Shown here: positions 10,752-18,903 of the stretch, in pieces
Layout of the letters: each line of letters begins with the position of its first letter
How positions within the stretch are numbered: position 1 is the first letter of the stretch
DNA from: Microbacterium sp. HD4P20
GTDB taxonomy: Bacteria > Actinomycetota > Actinomycetes > Actinomycetales > Microbacteriaceae
Length of the DNA stretch: 64,000 nucleotides
Direction: 5' to 3'
Assembly: GCF_019449275.2 (NCBI RefSeq)
Contig: NZ_JAHZQZ020000017.1
Location: 179,900-243,899, forward strand
Program-made: the position numbers and the translations under genes
The notes under the pieces: model-generated
Seen by the model: only the letters and a program-made list of their open reading frames with translations
The model's database searches: none
Told to the model about the DNA's origin: nothing

Positions 10752-10789
10752 CACCTCGGGCGCGGCCGCAACCGGCCGCGCCCGAGGTG
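10752..10789. terminator. Strong hairpin between convergent genes
   Basis: CACCTCGGGCGCGGCCG (10752-10768) pairs perfectly with 10773-10789 across a 4-base CAAC loop, a 17-bp GC-rich stem. It lies after the coiled-coil gene and after hpf, which converge here, so it probably ends transcription in both directions. No T-tract follows, which is common in actinobacteria. Confidence 0.8.
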
Positions 10790-10802
10790 TGTCAGTGCGC
10801 CG

Positions 10803-11462
10803 TCAGGAGGCGAGCTCCTGCGGCTGGGCCTGCGTCGTCAGCGAGATGACACCGTAGTCCCACCCCTTGCGCCGATAGACCACGCTGGGGTGGTCGGTGG
10901 CGGCGTCGATGAACAGGAAGAAGTCGTGGCCGACGAGCTCCATGCGGTCGACGGCCTCTTCGACCGACATCCACTCCGGCTCGAACTGCTTCGTACGGAT
11001 GACGACAGGGGTGTAGCCCTCTTCGGCTTCGCTGCCCCCGACGACCGGGATCTCTCCCGTCGCGACGGCGCGGAGCACTTCGACGGAGGCCGGCTGCAGA
11101 TCGATGCCCTCGATCGTGCCGCGCTCCTTCTCGTACTTGGCCCCGCGGGGGTGGTTGCGGGCGTCGACACGCTTGTCTTTGGCGCGACGCAGCTGTTCGC
11201 ACAGCTTGTCGACGGCGAGATCGAGGGCTGTGAATTTGTCTCCGTCCGTCGCTTCCGCGCGAATGACCGGCCCTCGGCCGTTGACGGTGAGCTCGACGGT
11301 GTCATCCTCGATGCGCCCGTTGTGATAGGCCCGGTGAGTGACCTTGATGTCCACGCGTTGCGCTCGCGGCGCGAGGTGCTCGATGCGGGTGGCCTTCTCT
11401 TCGACAACGGTTCGGAAGCGATCCGTGATCCCCACTCCCACGCCGACGATGCTGGTTTCCAT
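10803..11462 (-). CDS. hpf: Ribosome hibernation promoting factor, long form
   Basis: The 219-residue protein has the HPF/RaiA N-terminal domain (about 1-105), which occupies the decoding centre of idle 30S subunits, and the C-terminal dimerisation domain (about 155-215) with VIRTKQFEPEWMSVEEAVDRM and HDFFLFIDA. Long-form HPF proteins join two ribosomes into 100S dimers in stationary phase. Start ATG 11462 (M-E-T-S-I-V) is set by an excellent AGGAGG at 11471-11476; the frame extends upstream but without an RBS. It has its own promoter overlapping the comF stop codon, so it can be induced separately from comF. Confidence 0.95.
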   Translation of the reverse strand: METSIVGVGVGITDRFRTVVEEKATRIEHLAPRAQRVDIKVTHRAYHNGRIEDDTVELTVNGRGPVIRAEATDGDKFTALDLAVDKLCEQLRRAKDKRVDARNHPRGAKYEKERGTIEGIDLQPASVEVLRAVATGEIPVVGGSEAEEGYTPVVIRTKQFEPEWMSVEEAVDRMELVGHDFFLFIDAATDHPSVVYRRKGWDYGVISLTTQAQPQELAS

Positions 11463-11542
11463 CCCTGACCTCCTAGTTCCGGTCCACCGGCCCAATCGGG
11501 AGAAAGCGGACGGCAGACCATCAGTCGCCTTGTGTGTGCCCC

Positions 11543-11571
11543 ACCGTAGCCGCGCGTTCGGACTCTGTCAC
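11543..11571 (-). promoter_or_regulatory. hpf promoter
   Basis: On the minus strand GTGACA (11566-11571, five of six matches to TTGACA) and TACGGT (11543-11548) are separated by 17 bp. The -35 box overlaps the stop codon of comF. A leader of about 70 bases with the strong RBS follows. Confidence 0.6.
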
Positions 11572-12266
11572 CTGTGAGTTTGGAATGCGGCCGGATGTGG
11601 TTCACCCTCCCGTGCTTTGTGGCGCGGGGTTGCGGCGACGGTCACCGCGGCGACCACTTCCGCTCCGGCATCCCGCAGCGCGCGCACGGCCTCGGCGAGG
11701 CTCGCCCCGGTCGTCACGACGTCGTCGAGCACGATGACACGCCGACCGGCGGCATCCCTCGCGCGCAAGCTCCCCTCGACGTTGCGCTGCCTTGCGTCGC
11801 GGCCCAGCCGTCGCTGATCGCTGACTCGGCGCGTGTGCTGCAGCAGCGGCTGAACGCGCAGTCCGGCCCGCCGGGCGATCAGATCCGGCACGCGGTAGCC
11901 GCGGCGCCGGAAGGACGCGCGTGAAGTCGGCATCGCGACCAGCGTCGCCTCCGCGTCCGCACCCGCGGCGCGCAGCGCCGTCAGCAATGCCGGCGCCAGA
12001 GCCTTCGCGAGGCCGGTGCGTCCGTCCTCTTTGAGTGCGCGCAGTACCCGGGCCGGCACCGCCTCGAACCGCAGGCCGCTCCAAACCGCGAACGACCCGC
12101 CACCGGCGTGTATAAGACGGTGGTGTGGTTCGGACGTAAGGGCGAGGAGGCACCGCTCGCACAGCGGGACATCGGGCTCGTCACAGCCGGCGCACCAGAC
12201 AGGCAACAGCAGGGCGAGCGCCTCGGCACACGCGGAGCGGACGGTGTCAGAGACGTGAGTGGGCAT
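11568..12266 (-). CDS. comF: ComF family phosphoribosyltransferase-like protein
   Basis: The 232-residue protein has a four-cysteine zinc-binding pattern near the N-terminus (Cys25, Cys28, Cys36, Cys39) and a type I phosphoribosyltransferase core with the PRPP-binding loop VIVLDDVVTTGAS (177-189). ComF proteins are linked to DNA uptake and recombination in competent bacteria; in most actinobacteria the role is untested. Start ATG 12266 (M-P-T-H-V) has a GAGGGTGGGG run upstream; the frame continues to 12587 without coding character. It sits between lpqB and hpf, as in mycobacteria, and is probably cotranscribed with mtrA-mtrB-lpqB. Confidence 0.92.
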   Translation of the reverse strand: MPTHVSDTVRSACAEALALLLPVWCAGCDEPDVPLCERCLLALTSEPHHRLIHAGGGSFAVWSGLRFEAVPARVLRALKEDGRTGLAKALAPALLTALRAAGADAEATLVAMPTSRASFRRRGYRVPDLIARRAGLRVQPLLQHTRRVSDQRRLGRDARQRNVEGSLRARDAAGRRVIVLDDVVTTGASLAEAVRALRDAGAEVVAAVTVAATPRHKAREGEPHPAAFQTHR

Positions 12267-12372
12267 GGCCCCACCCTCGCGGCGGTGCCCAAGCCGCATA
12301 CGGATGATCGCGCGATCGGTGGAGAGCCGACGCCGCCGCCCGTGTTGGGGAGGAGGCGGTGCGATCGGAGCC

Positions 12373-14073
12373 CTACTGGGGCGCGCCCTGCTGCGTCGCC
12401 AGCACCCGCACTCCCGTGGCCGTGGGCTGCCAGGTGACCCCGCGCTTGACGAAGAGCGTGCCGTCGTCCGCGCGCAGGCGGAGGCTCGATACGCCGGTAC
12501 CGCCCGCGATCGACGAGATCGCCTCGGGTGCGGTGCTCGACGACGTCGGCCCGCCCACGACCTGCTCGAGCACGATCGATCCGTCATCGGCGGTGGCCAG
12601 CACTCCGACGCTGATGTTGTCGATCCAGGTCACCCCGAGCGCGGGGCCGCCGACCGTGGCCAGCGGCACCGGCACCCCGAGCCGGACCGGCACGCCGTCA
12701 TCACGCACGACCCCGGCCACCCACAGCATGGTCCGCCCGCCCGCAGTGACGGCGGCGGCAATCCGCGTACCGTCTCGCGAGATCGACATCGCGGCGATCG
12801 CGCTGGCCTCAGGCCAGGCGTCGGCGACCTCCACCGGCTCACCGGACGGCAGCGTGGCGCGCAGCGCTGATGGCTGGTCCCGCGGCACGCTCCAGACGAT
12901 GCCGAACGGGTCGATGGTGGGATCGATCAGTCCCGCGCGAGTGTCGACCAGTTCGGGATCGCCACGTTCGGCGCTCAATCGAGCGACGGCTCCGGACGCC
13001 AGTCGCGCCGCTGCCAGGTCGCGGTCGGGACCGACCTGCACGGCCAGCGGAGCTGCGGACACGACCGCCTGTGAGAGCCCGGGTATCGGGTCGATCTCAC
13101 CGCCGGTGAGGAAGCCGAAGCCTTCGTCGTTGAGCACGAGCGGCGCACCGGGCACACGCGTCGAGCGTGTCTCGGCCGGCTCGGCGGCCACGGGAGTCGC
13201 GTCGACGTTCATCACGACATCCATCACACCGGCCGTGGCGAGGCTCGCCTCGAGCTGGGCGAGCATGCGATCGAGGACGTTCTGCGGGGCGGCGAGCGCC
13301 TCGACCGACAGTTCGACCTGAGCCACTCGGTCGTCCATGAGCACCGCCGGCACCGCGGTGACGTTCTCGGGGAAGGCCGTCACGACGGATGCCTCGAGCC
13401 ACTCGCTCGGCGGCTGGTTCACGAGCGCGTGCGTGATGCTGGCCTCTGCGTTCGTGGTGGGGAACCACCGCACGTCCGGCACGAGGTACTCGAACGTCGG
13501 GTCGAAGTACATCACCGAGAACCGGTGGAACACGCTCGGGAACCGGTCGCGGTCCAGCACGACGCCGTCAGGTGCGTCGGTGATGCGCCATTCACCGTCG
13601 GCCTGCCTCGCGAGAGTGAACGGAAGCGTGCGCGCGCTCAGCTCGGCGCGCTCGTACGCGCCCCGGTCGTCGACCGAGGCGACGGCATCGAGCGTGAAGT
13701 CGACCGCACCCTCCTCGGTCTCGGTGTAGCCGCGGGTGGCGAAGACGTCGACGGTGACCCCGGCCTCGGGAGCCCAATCGTCCTGGAAGCTCGGCGCGAG
13801 GAACTCCCGCGCCCGCGCCCAGTCGCCGTCGACACCGGGGCCGGTCCCCGCGTTGATGAACCCCTCGACGATCTGCGCGGGCGAGGCCCCGGGCTGGGGC
13901 CGGTCCGGAAGGAACGCCACGTTCTGGGCCTCGTCGTCGACCTCGTCGTTCCCGAGGCCGTAGTTGATCGGCCCGCCCGTCGCGAAGCCCGCGCAGGCGC
14001 TCAGCACCACGGCGCAGCACGCGAGAAGGATCGCGAGGATGCCGTGGCTCATCCGCCGTCCATGCCTTGTCAT
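12373..14073 (-). CDS. lpqB: Lipoprotein LpqB (GerMN and beta-propeller domains)
   Basis: The 566-residue protein has a lipoprotein signal with lipobox LSAC, so it is anchored on the outer membrane face. A GerMN-type domain follows in the N-terminal half (from about residue 55, NVAFLPDRPQPGASP), and the second half is the LpqB beta-propeller. In mycobacteria LpqB binds the extracellular part of MtrB and tunes its kinase activity, affecting cell division and envelope maintenance. Start ATG 14073 overlaps the mtrB stop (ATGA), which indicates translational coupling. The upstream frame to 14301 lies inside mtrB and is not used. Confidence 0.96.
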   Translation of the reverse strand: MTRHGRRMSHGILAILLACCAVVLSACAGFATGGPINYGLGNDEVDDEAQNVAFLPDRPQPGASPAQIVEGFINAGTGPGVDGDWARAREFLAPSFQDDWAPEAGVTVDVFATRGYTETEEGAVDFTLDAVASVDDRGAYERAELSARTLPFTLARQADGEWRITDAPDGVVLDRDRFPSVFHRFSVMYFDPTFEYLVPDVRWFPTTNAEASITHALVNQPPSEWLEASVVTAFPENVTAVPAVLMDDRVAQVELSVEALAAPQNVLDRMLAQLEASLATAGVMDVVMNVDATPVAAEPAETRSTRVPGAPLVLNDEGFGFLTGGEIDPIPGLSQAVVSAAPLAVQVGPDRDLAAARLASGAVARLSAERGDPELVDTRAGLIDPTIDPFGIVWSVPRDQPSALRATLPSGEPVEVADAWPEASAIAAMSISRDGTRIAAAVTAGGRTMLWVAGVVRDDGVPVRLGVPVPLATVGGPALGVTWIDNISVGVLATADDGSIVLEQVVGGPTSSSTAPEAISSIAGGTGVSSLRLRADDGTLFVKRGVTWQPTATGVRVLATQQGAPQ

Positions 14074-15812
14074 GACACACCTCCGCGGGTCGGAGCATCC
14101 GTCGCCCCGGTCGCGGCGCTGGACGGCGGTTGCCCGTTGCCCGGCCGCGGCAGATCGATCGGCTGGGTGAGCCCGAGATCCTCCACTCCGGCGATGGAGT
14201 CGTCGCCCGGGTCGATCGCGATGGGCGACGCTCCCTGCAGCGGTATGCCGCGACGCGGCAGGGTGAGGACGAAGTGCGTGCCGCGTCCGAGACCGGACCA
14301 CACGGCCAGCTCCCCGCCGTGCAGTTTCGCGTCGCCGAGGGCGATCGACAGCCCGAGGCCGGTGCCGCCGATCGTGCGGGTCCGCGAGGGATCGGCGCGC
14401 CAGAACCGGTCGAAGACGCGCTCGACGTCCTCGGGCTTCATGCCCAGGCCGAAGTCACGTACTCCGATGGCCACGGCATGCTGGTTACTGTCGACCGTCA
14501 CCACGATGGGACGGCCCTCCCCGTGCTCGATGGCATTGCCCAGCAGATTGCGCACGACCCGCCGCACACGGCGAGGGTCCATCTCGACCGGTGAGTACCC
14601 GCCCGGCGCCACCAGCCTCACGTCGCTGCCGTGCTGCTCCGCCAGCTGCTCCATCGATGCGATGACGTCCTCGGCGAGGTGCGCCAGGCTCGTCGGCTCG
14701 AGGTCGAGCTGCACGGAGCCGGCGTCGTAGCGACTGATCTCGAGGAGGTCCGTCAGCAGCAGCTCGAACCGCTGCACCTGCGCGTTGAGCAGCTCGGCGG
14801 CACGTGCGGTGGCGGGATCGAAATCGTCGCGCTGGTCGTTGATCATGTCGGCGGCCAGTCGGATCGTGGTCAGTGGCGTGCGCAGCTCATGCGACACGTC
14901 GGAGACGAAGCGCTGCTGCACGAGCGACAGCTCGGCGAGTTCCTTGATCTGCGACTCGATGCTGTCGGCCATCGCGTTGAAAGATCGGCCGAGCGTCGCC
15001 AGTTCGTCCTCGCCGCGCACCGGCAGCCGCACGCCCAGCTCGCCGGCGGCCAGCTGCGCGCTGGTATCGGCGGCTTCGCTGATCGGCGTGGTCACCGACC
15101 TCAGGACGAACCAGGCGATGGCGCCGATGAGCAGGACCAGGCCGATGCCCACCACCCACAGCGTGCCCTGGACGAACCCGAGTGTCTGCGGCGCGTTGGC
15201 GAGGTCGTAGCCGAGATACAGCTCGTACGACGCAACGCCCGGCACGGTCAGCTGCTGGCCGACCATGATTCCCGGGGTGGTGTCGCCGTCGCCGGTGGGC
15301 AGCGCCACGGACTGCCAGATCTGCCGCTCCGGGTTGGCGCGAACGCTCGTGCGCATCGCTTCGGTCAGGACCTCGTCGCCGGGCTCGAAGCTGCCGATGC
15401 TGAAGTCCTGCGGGGCGTTGGGCACCGGCGGTCCGATGCGGAAGACGGCCAGCAGGTCGCTGGAGGACTGGTCGGTGAGGGTCCGTGTCGCCAGCGCCAT
15501 GACATTCTGCAACTGCACGCCGTCGCTCTGCACGGCGGCGTCCAGTGTCACCTGCGCGGCGCTTCTGGCCTGCGCGGCGTCCGAGAGCACCTGATCCTTG
15601 CGGGAGTCGAACAGGTCGTTCTGAATCGCCAGCGCCATCCACACGCACGCGATGATCACCGCCACGGCCGTCAGGCCCAGCGTCGCCACCAGGGTCCGGA
15701 AGCGCAGCGACCGGCGCCACAGCGTGGCGATGTTGCCCGGCCACGCACGCCAGAGCCGCCAGCCCTTCAGCGGCGTCCGGGTCGCCGTGACCCCGGTGGT
15801 CGGGGCTGCCAT
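14070..15812 (-). CDS. mtrB: Sensor histidine kinase MtrB
   Basis: The 580-residue kinase has a membrane helix at about 38-60, an extracytoplasmic sensor region to about 212, a second helix (213-236), a HAMP domain (about 237-290), a HisKA domain with phospho-acceptor His308 in VSHELRTPL, and a HATPase_c domain with N-box NAIEHG, G1 box DFGLGM and GGTGLGLSIA. MtrB phosphorylates MtrA in response to envelope or osmotic state; LpqB modulates it. Start ATG 15812 lies 8 bp after the mtrA stop; an upstream in-frame start at 15851 would overlap mtrA. The gene order mtrA-mtrB-lpqB is the conserved actinobacterial operon. Confidence 0.97.
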   Translation of the reverse strand: MAAPTTGVTATRTPLKGWRLWRAWPGNIATLWRRSLRFRTLVATLGLTAVAVIIACVWMALAIQNDLFDSRKDQVLSDAAQARSAAQVTLDAAVQSDGVQLQNVMALATRTLTDQSSSDLLAVFRIGPPVPNAPQDFSIGSFEPGDEVLTEAMRTSVRANPERQIWQSVALPTGDGDTTPGIMVGQQLTVPGVASYELYLGYDLANAPQTLGFVQGTLWVVGIGLVLLIGAIAWFVLRSVTTPISEAADTSAQLAAGELGVRLPVRGEDELATLGRSFNAMADSIESQIKELAELSLVQQRFVSDVSHELRTPLTTIRLAADMINDQRDDFDPATARAAELLNAQVQRFELLLTDLLEISRYDAGSVQLDLEPTSLAHLAEDVIASMEQLAEQHGSDVRLVAPGGYSPVEMDPRRVRRVVRNLLGNAIEHGEGRPIVVTVDSNQHAVAIGVRDFGLGMKPEDVERVFDRFWRADPSRTRTIGGTGLGLSIALGDAKLHGGELAVWSGLGRGTHFVLTLPRRGIPLQGASPIAIDPGDDSIAGVEDLGLTQPIDLPRPGNGQPPSSAATGATDAPTRGGVS

Positions 15813-15819
15813 GAGCGCC

Positions 15820-16500
15820 TCAGACCACGGCGCCGGCGCGGTAGCCCACACCGCGCACGGTCGTGACGATTCTGGGGTTGTCGGGGTCCTGCTCGACCTT
15901 GGCGCGCAGGCGCTGCACGTGCACGTTCACCAGTCGGGTGTCGGCCTTGTAGTGATAGCCCCAGACCTGTTCGAGCAGCATTTCGCGGGAGAACACCTGC
16001 TGCGGCTTCGAGGCAAGCGCCACCAGCAGCTCGAACTCCAGCGGCGTGAGCGCGATCGGCTCATCGTCACGACGCACCTCGTGCGCGGCCACGTCCACGG
16101 TCAGGTCGCCGATGCGCAGGGTGTCGTTGCCCTGGGGTGTCGCCGGGCGCAGACGCGTGCGGATGCGCGCCACTAGCTCCTTCGGGTTGAAGGGCTTGAC
16201 GATGTAGTCGTCGGCTCCGGACTCCAGCCCCTTCACGACGTCGGCGGTGTCGGTGCGGGCGGTGAGCATGATGATGGGGATGCCGGACTCGGCCCGGATG
16301 CTGGTGCAGATCTCGATGCCGTCCATGCCCGGAAGCATCAGATCCAGAAGGATCAGGTCGGGCTTCTCGGTGCGCCAGGCGTCCACGGCCTGCGTGCCGT
16401 CGGCGCAGAACACGGGCTCGAATCCCTCGGTGCGCAGCACGATGCCGATCATCTCGGCCAGAGCGGTGTCGTCGTCGACCACCAGGATGCGTGAAGTCAT
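15820..16500 (-). CDS. mtrA: Response regulator MtrA (OmpR family)
   Basis: The 226-residue regulator has a receiver domain with the acidic pocket near residues 9-11, phospho-acceptor Asp53 in LLDLMLPGMDG, and a conserved lysine in IVKPF. It is followed by an OmpR/PhoB winged-helix domain (about 130-226) with TPLEFELL and TTVRGVGYR. MtrA is essential in mycobacteria and controls cell-division, wall-remodelling and replication genes. Start ATG 16500 begins M-T-S-R-I-L. A -10 candidate TACTCT lies at 16568-16573 on the minus strand, with an 11-bp tandem repeat in the -35 region. Confidence 0.97.
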   Translation of the reverse strand: MTSRILVVDDDTALAEMIGIVLRTEGFEPVFCADGTQAVDAWRTEKPDLILLDLMLPGMDGIEICTSIRAESGIPIIMLTARTDTADVVKGLESGADDYIVKPFNPKELVARIRTRLRPATPQGNDTLRIGDLTVDVAAHEVRRDDEPIALTPLEFELLVALASKPQQVFSREMLLEQVWGYHYKADTRLVNVHVQRLRAKVEQDPDNPRIVTTVRGVGYRAGAVV

Positions 16501-16567
16501 CGCGCGCGTTCGTTCCTTTACGTCCCGCCACGGGGTCACGGCAGCGCCGTCCCCATGCGCTCCACAC

Positions 16568-16608
16568 AGAGTAGTCGACGCGGCCTGAGCACAGGCCGAG
16601 CACAGGCC
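16568..16608 (-). promoter_or_regulatory. Putative mtrA promoter with 11-bp tandem repeats
   Basis: A TANNNT -10 element (TACTCT on the minus strand, 16568-16573) lies about 70 bp upstream of mtrA. GAGCACAGGCC occurs twice head to tail at 16587-16597 and 16598-16608, covering the -35 position. One helical turn between copies suits a response-regulator site; MtrA itself is known to bind direct repeats, but this sequence is not a recognised MtrA box. Confidence 0.35.
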
Positions 16609-16726
16609 GAGACGGCGCCGAACGGCCGGGGCGGGGCATGCGGCTGATATGAAACGATAGGGGTCCGGCCCGCCCCCCGGGCACCGCTCCGCGGATCGAG
16701 GCGGGCGCGACGGAGAGGGGAACACC

Positions 16727-18211
16727 GTGACCGCGTACCCGGCCTGGACGCCGGCATCCCGCCCGGGGATCATCCCGCTCCACCCACTGACGTTCGGCAC
16801 GATCCTCGGCCGCTCGTTCGCCGCCCTGCGCCAGAATCCCCGCGTGCTGCTCGGCTTCGCGCTGATCGTGCAGACCCTGGCGTACCTCGTCGTGCTGGCG
16901 GCCGTGCTCGGCGTCTCGTTCGCGTCGTTCTCCCGCCTCGACACCCTGCAGCCCGGCACCGACGAGTACGAGACGGTGCTCGCCGGATCGATCGCCCTCA
17001 CTGCCGTGACAGGCATCGTGCTCGGCCTCGCCGCCGGGGCCCTGAGCGTCATCGTGCAGGGCATCGTCGTGGTCGAGGTGACCCACGCCGCCCTCGCCGA
17101 GAAGCTCACACTCGGCCAGCTGTGGCGCCAGATCAAGCCCATCGTGTGGCGGCTCATCGGCTACTCGGTGCTCGTCATCCTGGCGATCATCGCGGTCATC
17201 GTGCTCGTGGTGCTCGGAATGATCGGCATCGCCGTCGTCGCCCCGCCGGCTGCGATCGTCCTCTCGATCCTGCTGATCCTCGCTGCGATTCCGCTGACGT
17301 GGTGGCTCATGATCAAGCTGCTGCTCGTACCGGCGACGATCATCATCGAGCACGCGACGATCGTTCAGGCGCTCAAGCGCTCGTGGACGCTCACGCGCGG
17401 GAGGTTCTGGCCTGCCCTGGGCATCATCCTCGTGATCTCGGTGATCTTCGGCGCCGTCGCGCAGGTGGTGAGCATTCCCCTTGGGTTCCTGTCGATGGGG
17501 CTGACGACCGTCATCGCGCCGACCGGGGACCCCGAGCCCAGTGCCATCATCGCGATCCTCGCCACCGGCCTGCTGACACAGGTGCTGACGCTGCTGCTGC
17601 AGTCTGTGGCGATCGTGGTGCAGGCCACGGCGACGGCCATCATCTACATCGACTGCCGCATGCGCCGCGAGGGACTCGACCTCGACCTGCTCACGTACAT
17701 GGAGAAGCGGGATGCCGGAGCCGGGGACCTGGGCGACCCGTACCGCGAGCACATCGGCCGTGTCGTCGCGCCGCGCGGCTGGCCCACGGGTGCGTACGCG
17801 GCTCCCGGCGCCTACCCGGCACAGCCCCCGTACCCGGGGCAGCCTGCGTACCCGGGGCAGCCTGCGTACGCGGGGCAGGGCGCGTATCCGAGCCAGCCCG
17901 GCCATGCCGGGTCGCCCCCTCCCGGGCAGCCGCCGTACGCCACCCAGCCGCCGTACGCCACCCAGCCGCCGTACGCCACCCAGCCGCAGTATGCAGCACC
18001 GGCACCGGCTCCCGCTCCGGCACCGGCAACGGCTCCCGCTCCGGCACCGGCACAGCCTCCCGCTCCGGCGACAGCGGCACCGCAGGCTCCGGCCGCGCCA
18101 GCGGGTGACGCCGCGGCACCCGAAGCCGAGGACCAGGCTCCCGCGCCGACGGCATGGACCGCTCCGGGCGCCCCCTCCGACGGCACCGACCGACAGTCGC
18201 CGTGGGGCTGA
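16727..18211 (+). CDS. Membrane protein with GPDPase-like membrane domain and Pro/Ala/Tyr-rich repetitive tail
   Basis: The 494-residue protein begins with about 20 soluble residues and a motif typical of this family (PLTFGTILGRSFAALRQNP). Several hydrophobic helices follow between about 40 and 310, resembling the membrane domain found with some glycerophosphodiester phosphodiesterases. No phosphodiesterase catalytic domain is present. The last 130 residues are low-complexity: 6-residue units of YPGQPA and YATQPP type followed by a long Pro/Ala stretch, probably cytoplasmic and disordered. Start GTG 16727 follows GAGAGGGGAA. It is divergent from mtrA and precedes the DUF4129-DUF4350-MoxR-DUF58 genes. 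Its function is unknown. Confidence 0.87.
   Translation: MTAYPAWTPASRPGIIPLHPLTFGTILGRSFAALRQNPRVLLGFALIVQTLAYLVVLAAVLGVSFASFSRLDTLQPGTDEYETVLAGSIALTAVTGIVLGLAAGALSVIVQGIVVVEVTHAALAEKLTLGQLWRQIKPIVWRLIGYSVLVILAIIAVIVLVVLGMIGIAVVAPPAAIVLSILLILAAIPLTWWLMIKLLLVPATIIIEHATIVQALKRSWTLTRGRFWPALGIILVISVIFGAVAQVVSIPLGFLSMGLTTVIAPTGDPEPSAIIAILATGLLTQVLTLLLQSVAIVVQATATAIIYIDCRMRREGLDLDLLTYMEKRDAGAGDLGDPYREHIGRVVAPRGWPTGAYAAPGAYPAQPPYPGQPAYPGQPAYAGQGAYPSQPGHAGSPPPGQPPYATQPPYATQPPYATQPQYAAPAPAPAPAPATAPAPAPAQPPAPATAAPQAPAAPAGDAAAPEAEDQAPAPTAWTAPGAPSDGTDRQSPWG
17813..17983 (+). repeat. In-frame 18-bp tandem repeats in the membrane protein gene
   Basis: Two arrays lie in the Pro-rich tail. TACCCGGGGCAGCCTGCG is perfect at 17831-17848 and 17849-17866, with diverged copies on each side (17813-17830, 17867-17884). 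CCGCCGTACGCCACCCAG is perfect three times at 17930-17983. Being 18 bp long, units can be gained or lost without shifting the frame. Confidence 0.9.
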
Positions 18212-18903
18212 CCACCGCCGTGCCGGAGTTCGTGCGCGAGATCGTCCACCGCGCCGACGGCGTGCCGCCCCTCACACCGGATGGCGAGGAAGGGCGCGAT
18301 TGGGCCGAGCGAGAGCTGTCCGACCCGGTCTACGACATCGCGGAGCCGACCCCGTTCGACCGCATCGCGCGCGCGATCGGCGACTTCATCGCATCGCTGC
18401 TCTCGCCCGAGGTCTCGGGCGGCTGGGCCTCGGCGTTCGCGGTCGTGGCGGCCGTCGTCGTGGTCGGGGTCATCGTCGCGGCGTTCCTGGTGTGGGGCCT
18501 GCCGCGCGCGACGCGGCGGGCACCCCGGTCGGCCCCCCTGCTGTTCGGAGAGAGCGAGCACCGCTCGGCGAGCGAGCTGCGCGCTGCCGCGGCGGCCCAC
18601 GCGCGCGCCGGAGAGTGGGAGCCGGCCGTCGTCCTGCGGTTCCGGGCCCTCGCACGCGGATGCCTCGAGCGGGGGGTCGTCGACCCACCACCTGGTGCCA
18701 CCGTCCACGGGTTCGCGCGCGCAGCGGCCGGCGCCTTCCCGCAGCACGCGGCCCGTCTCGAGGAGGCCGCGGCCGCTTTCGACGACGTTAGGTACTTGCG
18801 TCGTCCGGGCACGCCCGAGCTCTACCGGCTGGTCGCCGAGGTCGACGATGTGGTCGCGAGCTCGCGTCCGGCGGCGCGTGAGCGGCAGGAGGTGGCCTCG
18901 TGA
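18202..18903 (+). CDS. DUF4129 domain-containing membrane protein
   Basis: The protein (about 233 residues) has a soluble N-terminus with the family-typical PLTPDGEEGRDWAERELSDP, one membrane helix (WASAFAVVAAVVVVGVIVAAFLVWGL) and a cytoplasmic DUF4129 domain with the pattern EWEPAVVLRFRALARGCLERG and a following helical bundle. DUF4129 proteins occur with MoxR and DUF58 genes in putative envelope or protein-maturation systems. The start is ambiguous: GTG 18202 overlaps the previous stop, and GTG 18220 is equally possible; neither has a clear RBS, as expected for a coupled gene. Its stop overlaps the DUF4350 start (GTGA). Confidence 0.88.
   Translation: MGLTTAVPEFVREIVHRADGVPPLTPDGEEGRDWAERELSDPVYDIAEPTPFDRIARAIGDFIASLLSPEVSGGWASAFAVVAAVVVVGVIVAAFLVWGLPRATRRAPRSAPLLFGESEHRSASELRAAAAAHARAGEWEPAVVLRFRALARGCLERGVVDPPPGATVHGFARAAAGAFPQHAARLEEAAAAFDDVRYLRRPGTPELYRLVAEVDDVVASSRPAARERQEVAS

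Noticed and set aside
17990..18110. Pro/Ala repeat as a possible mobile or foreign segment
   Set aside because: It is in frame with the membrane protein and a common type of disordered tail in actinobacteria.
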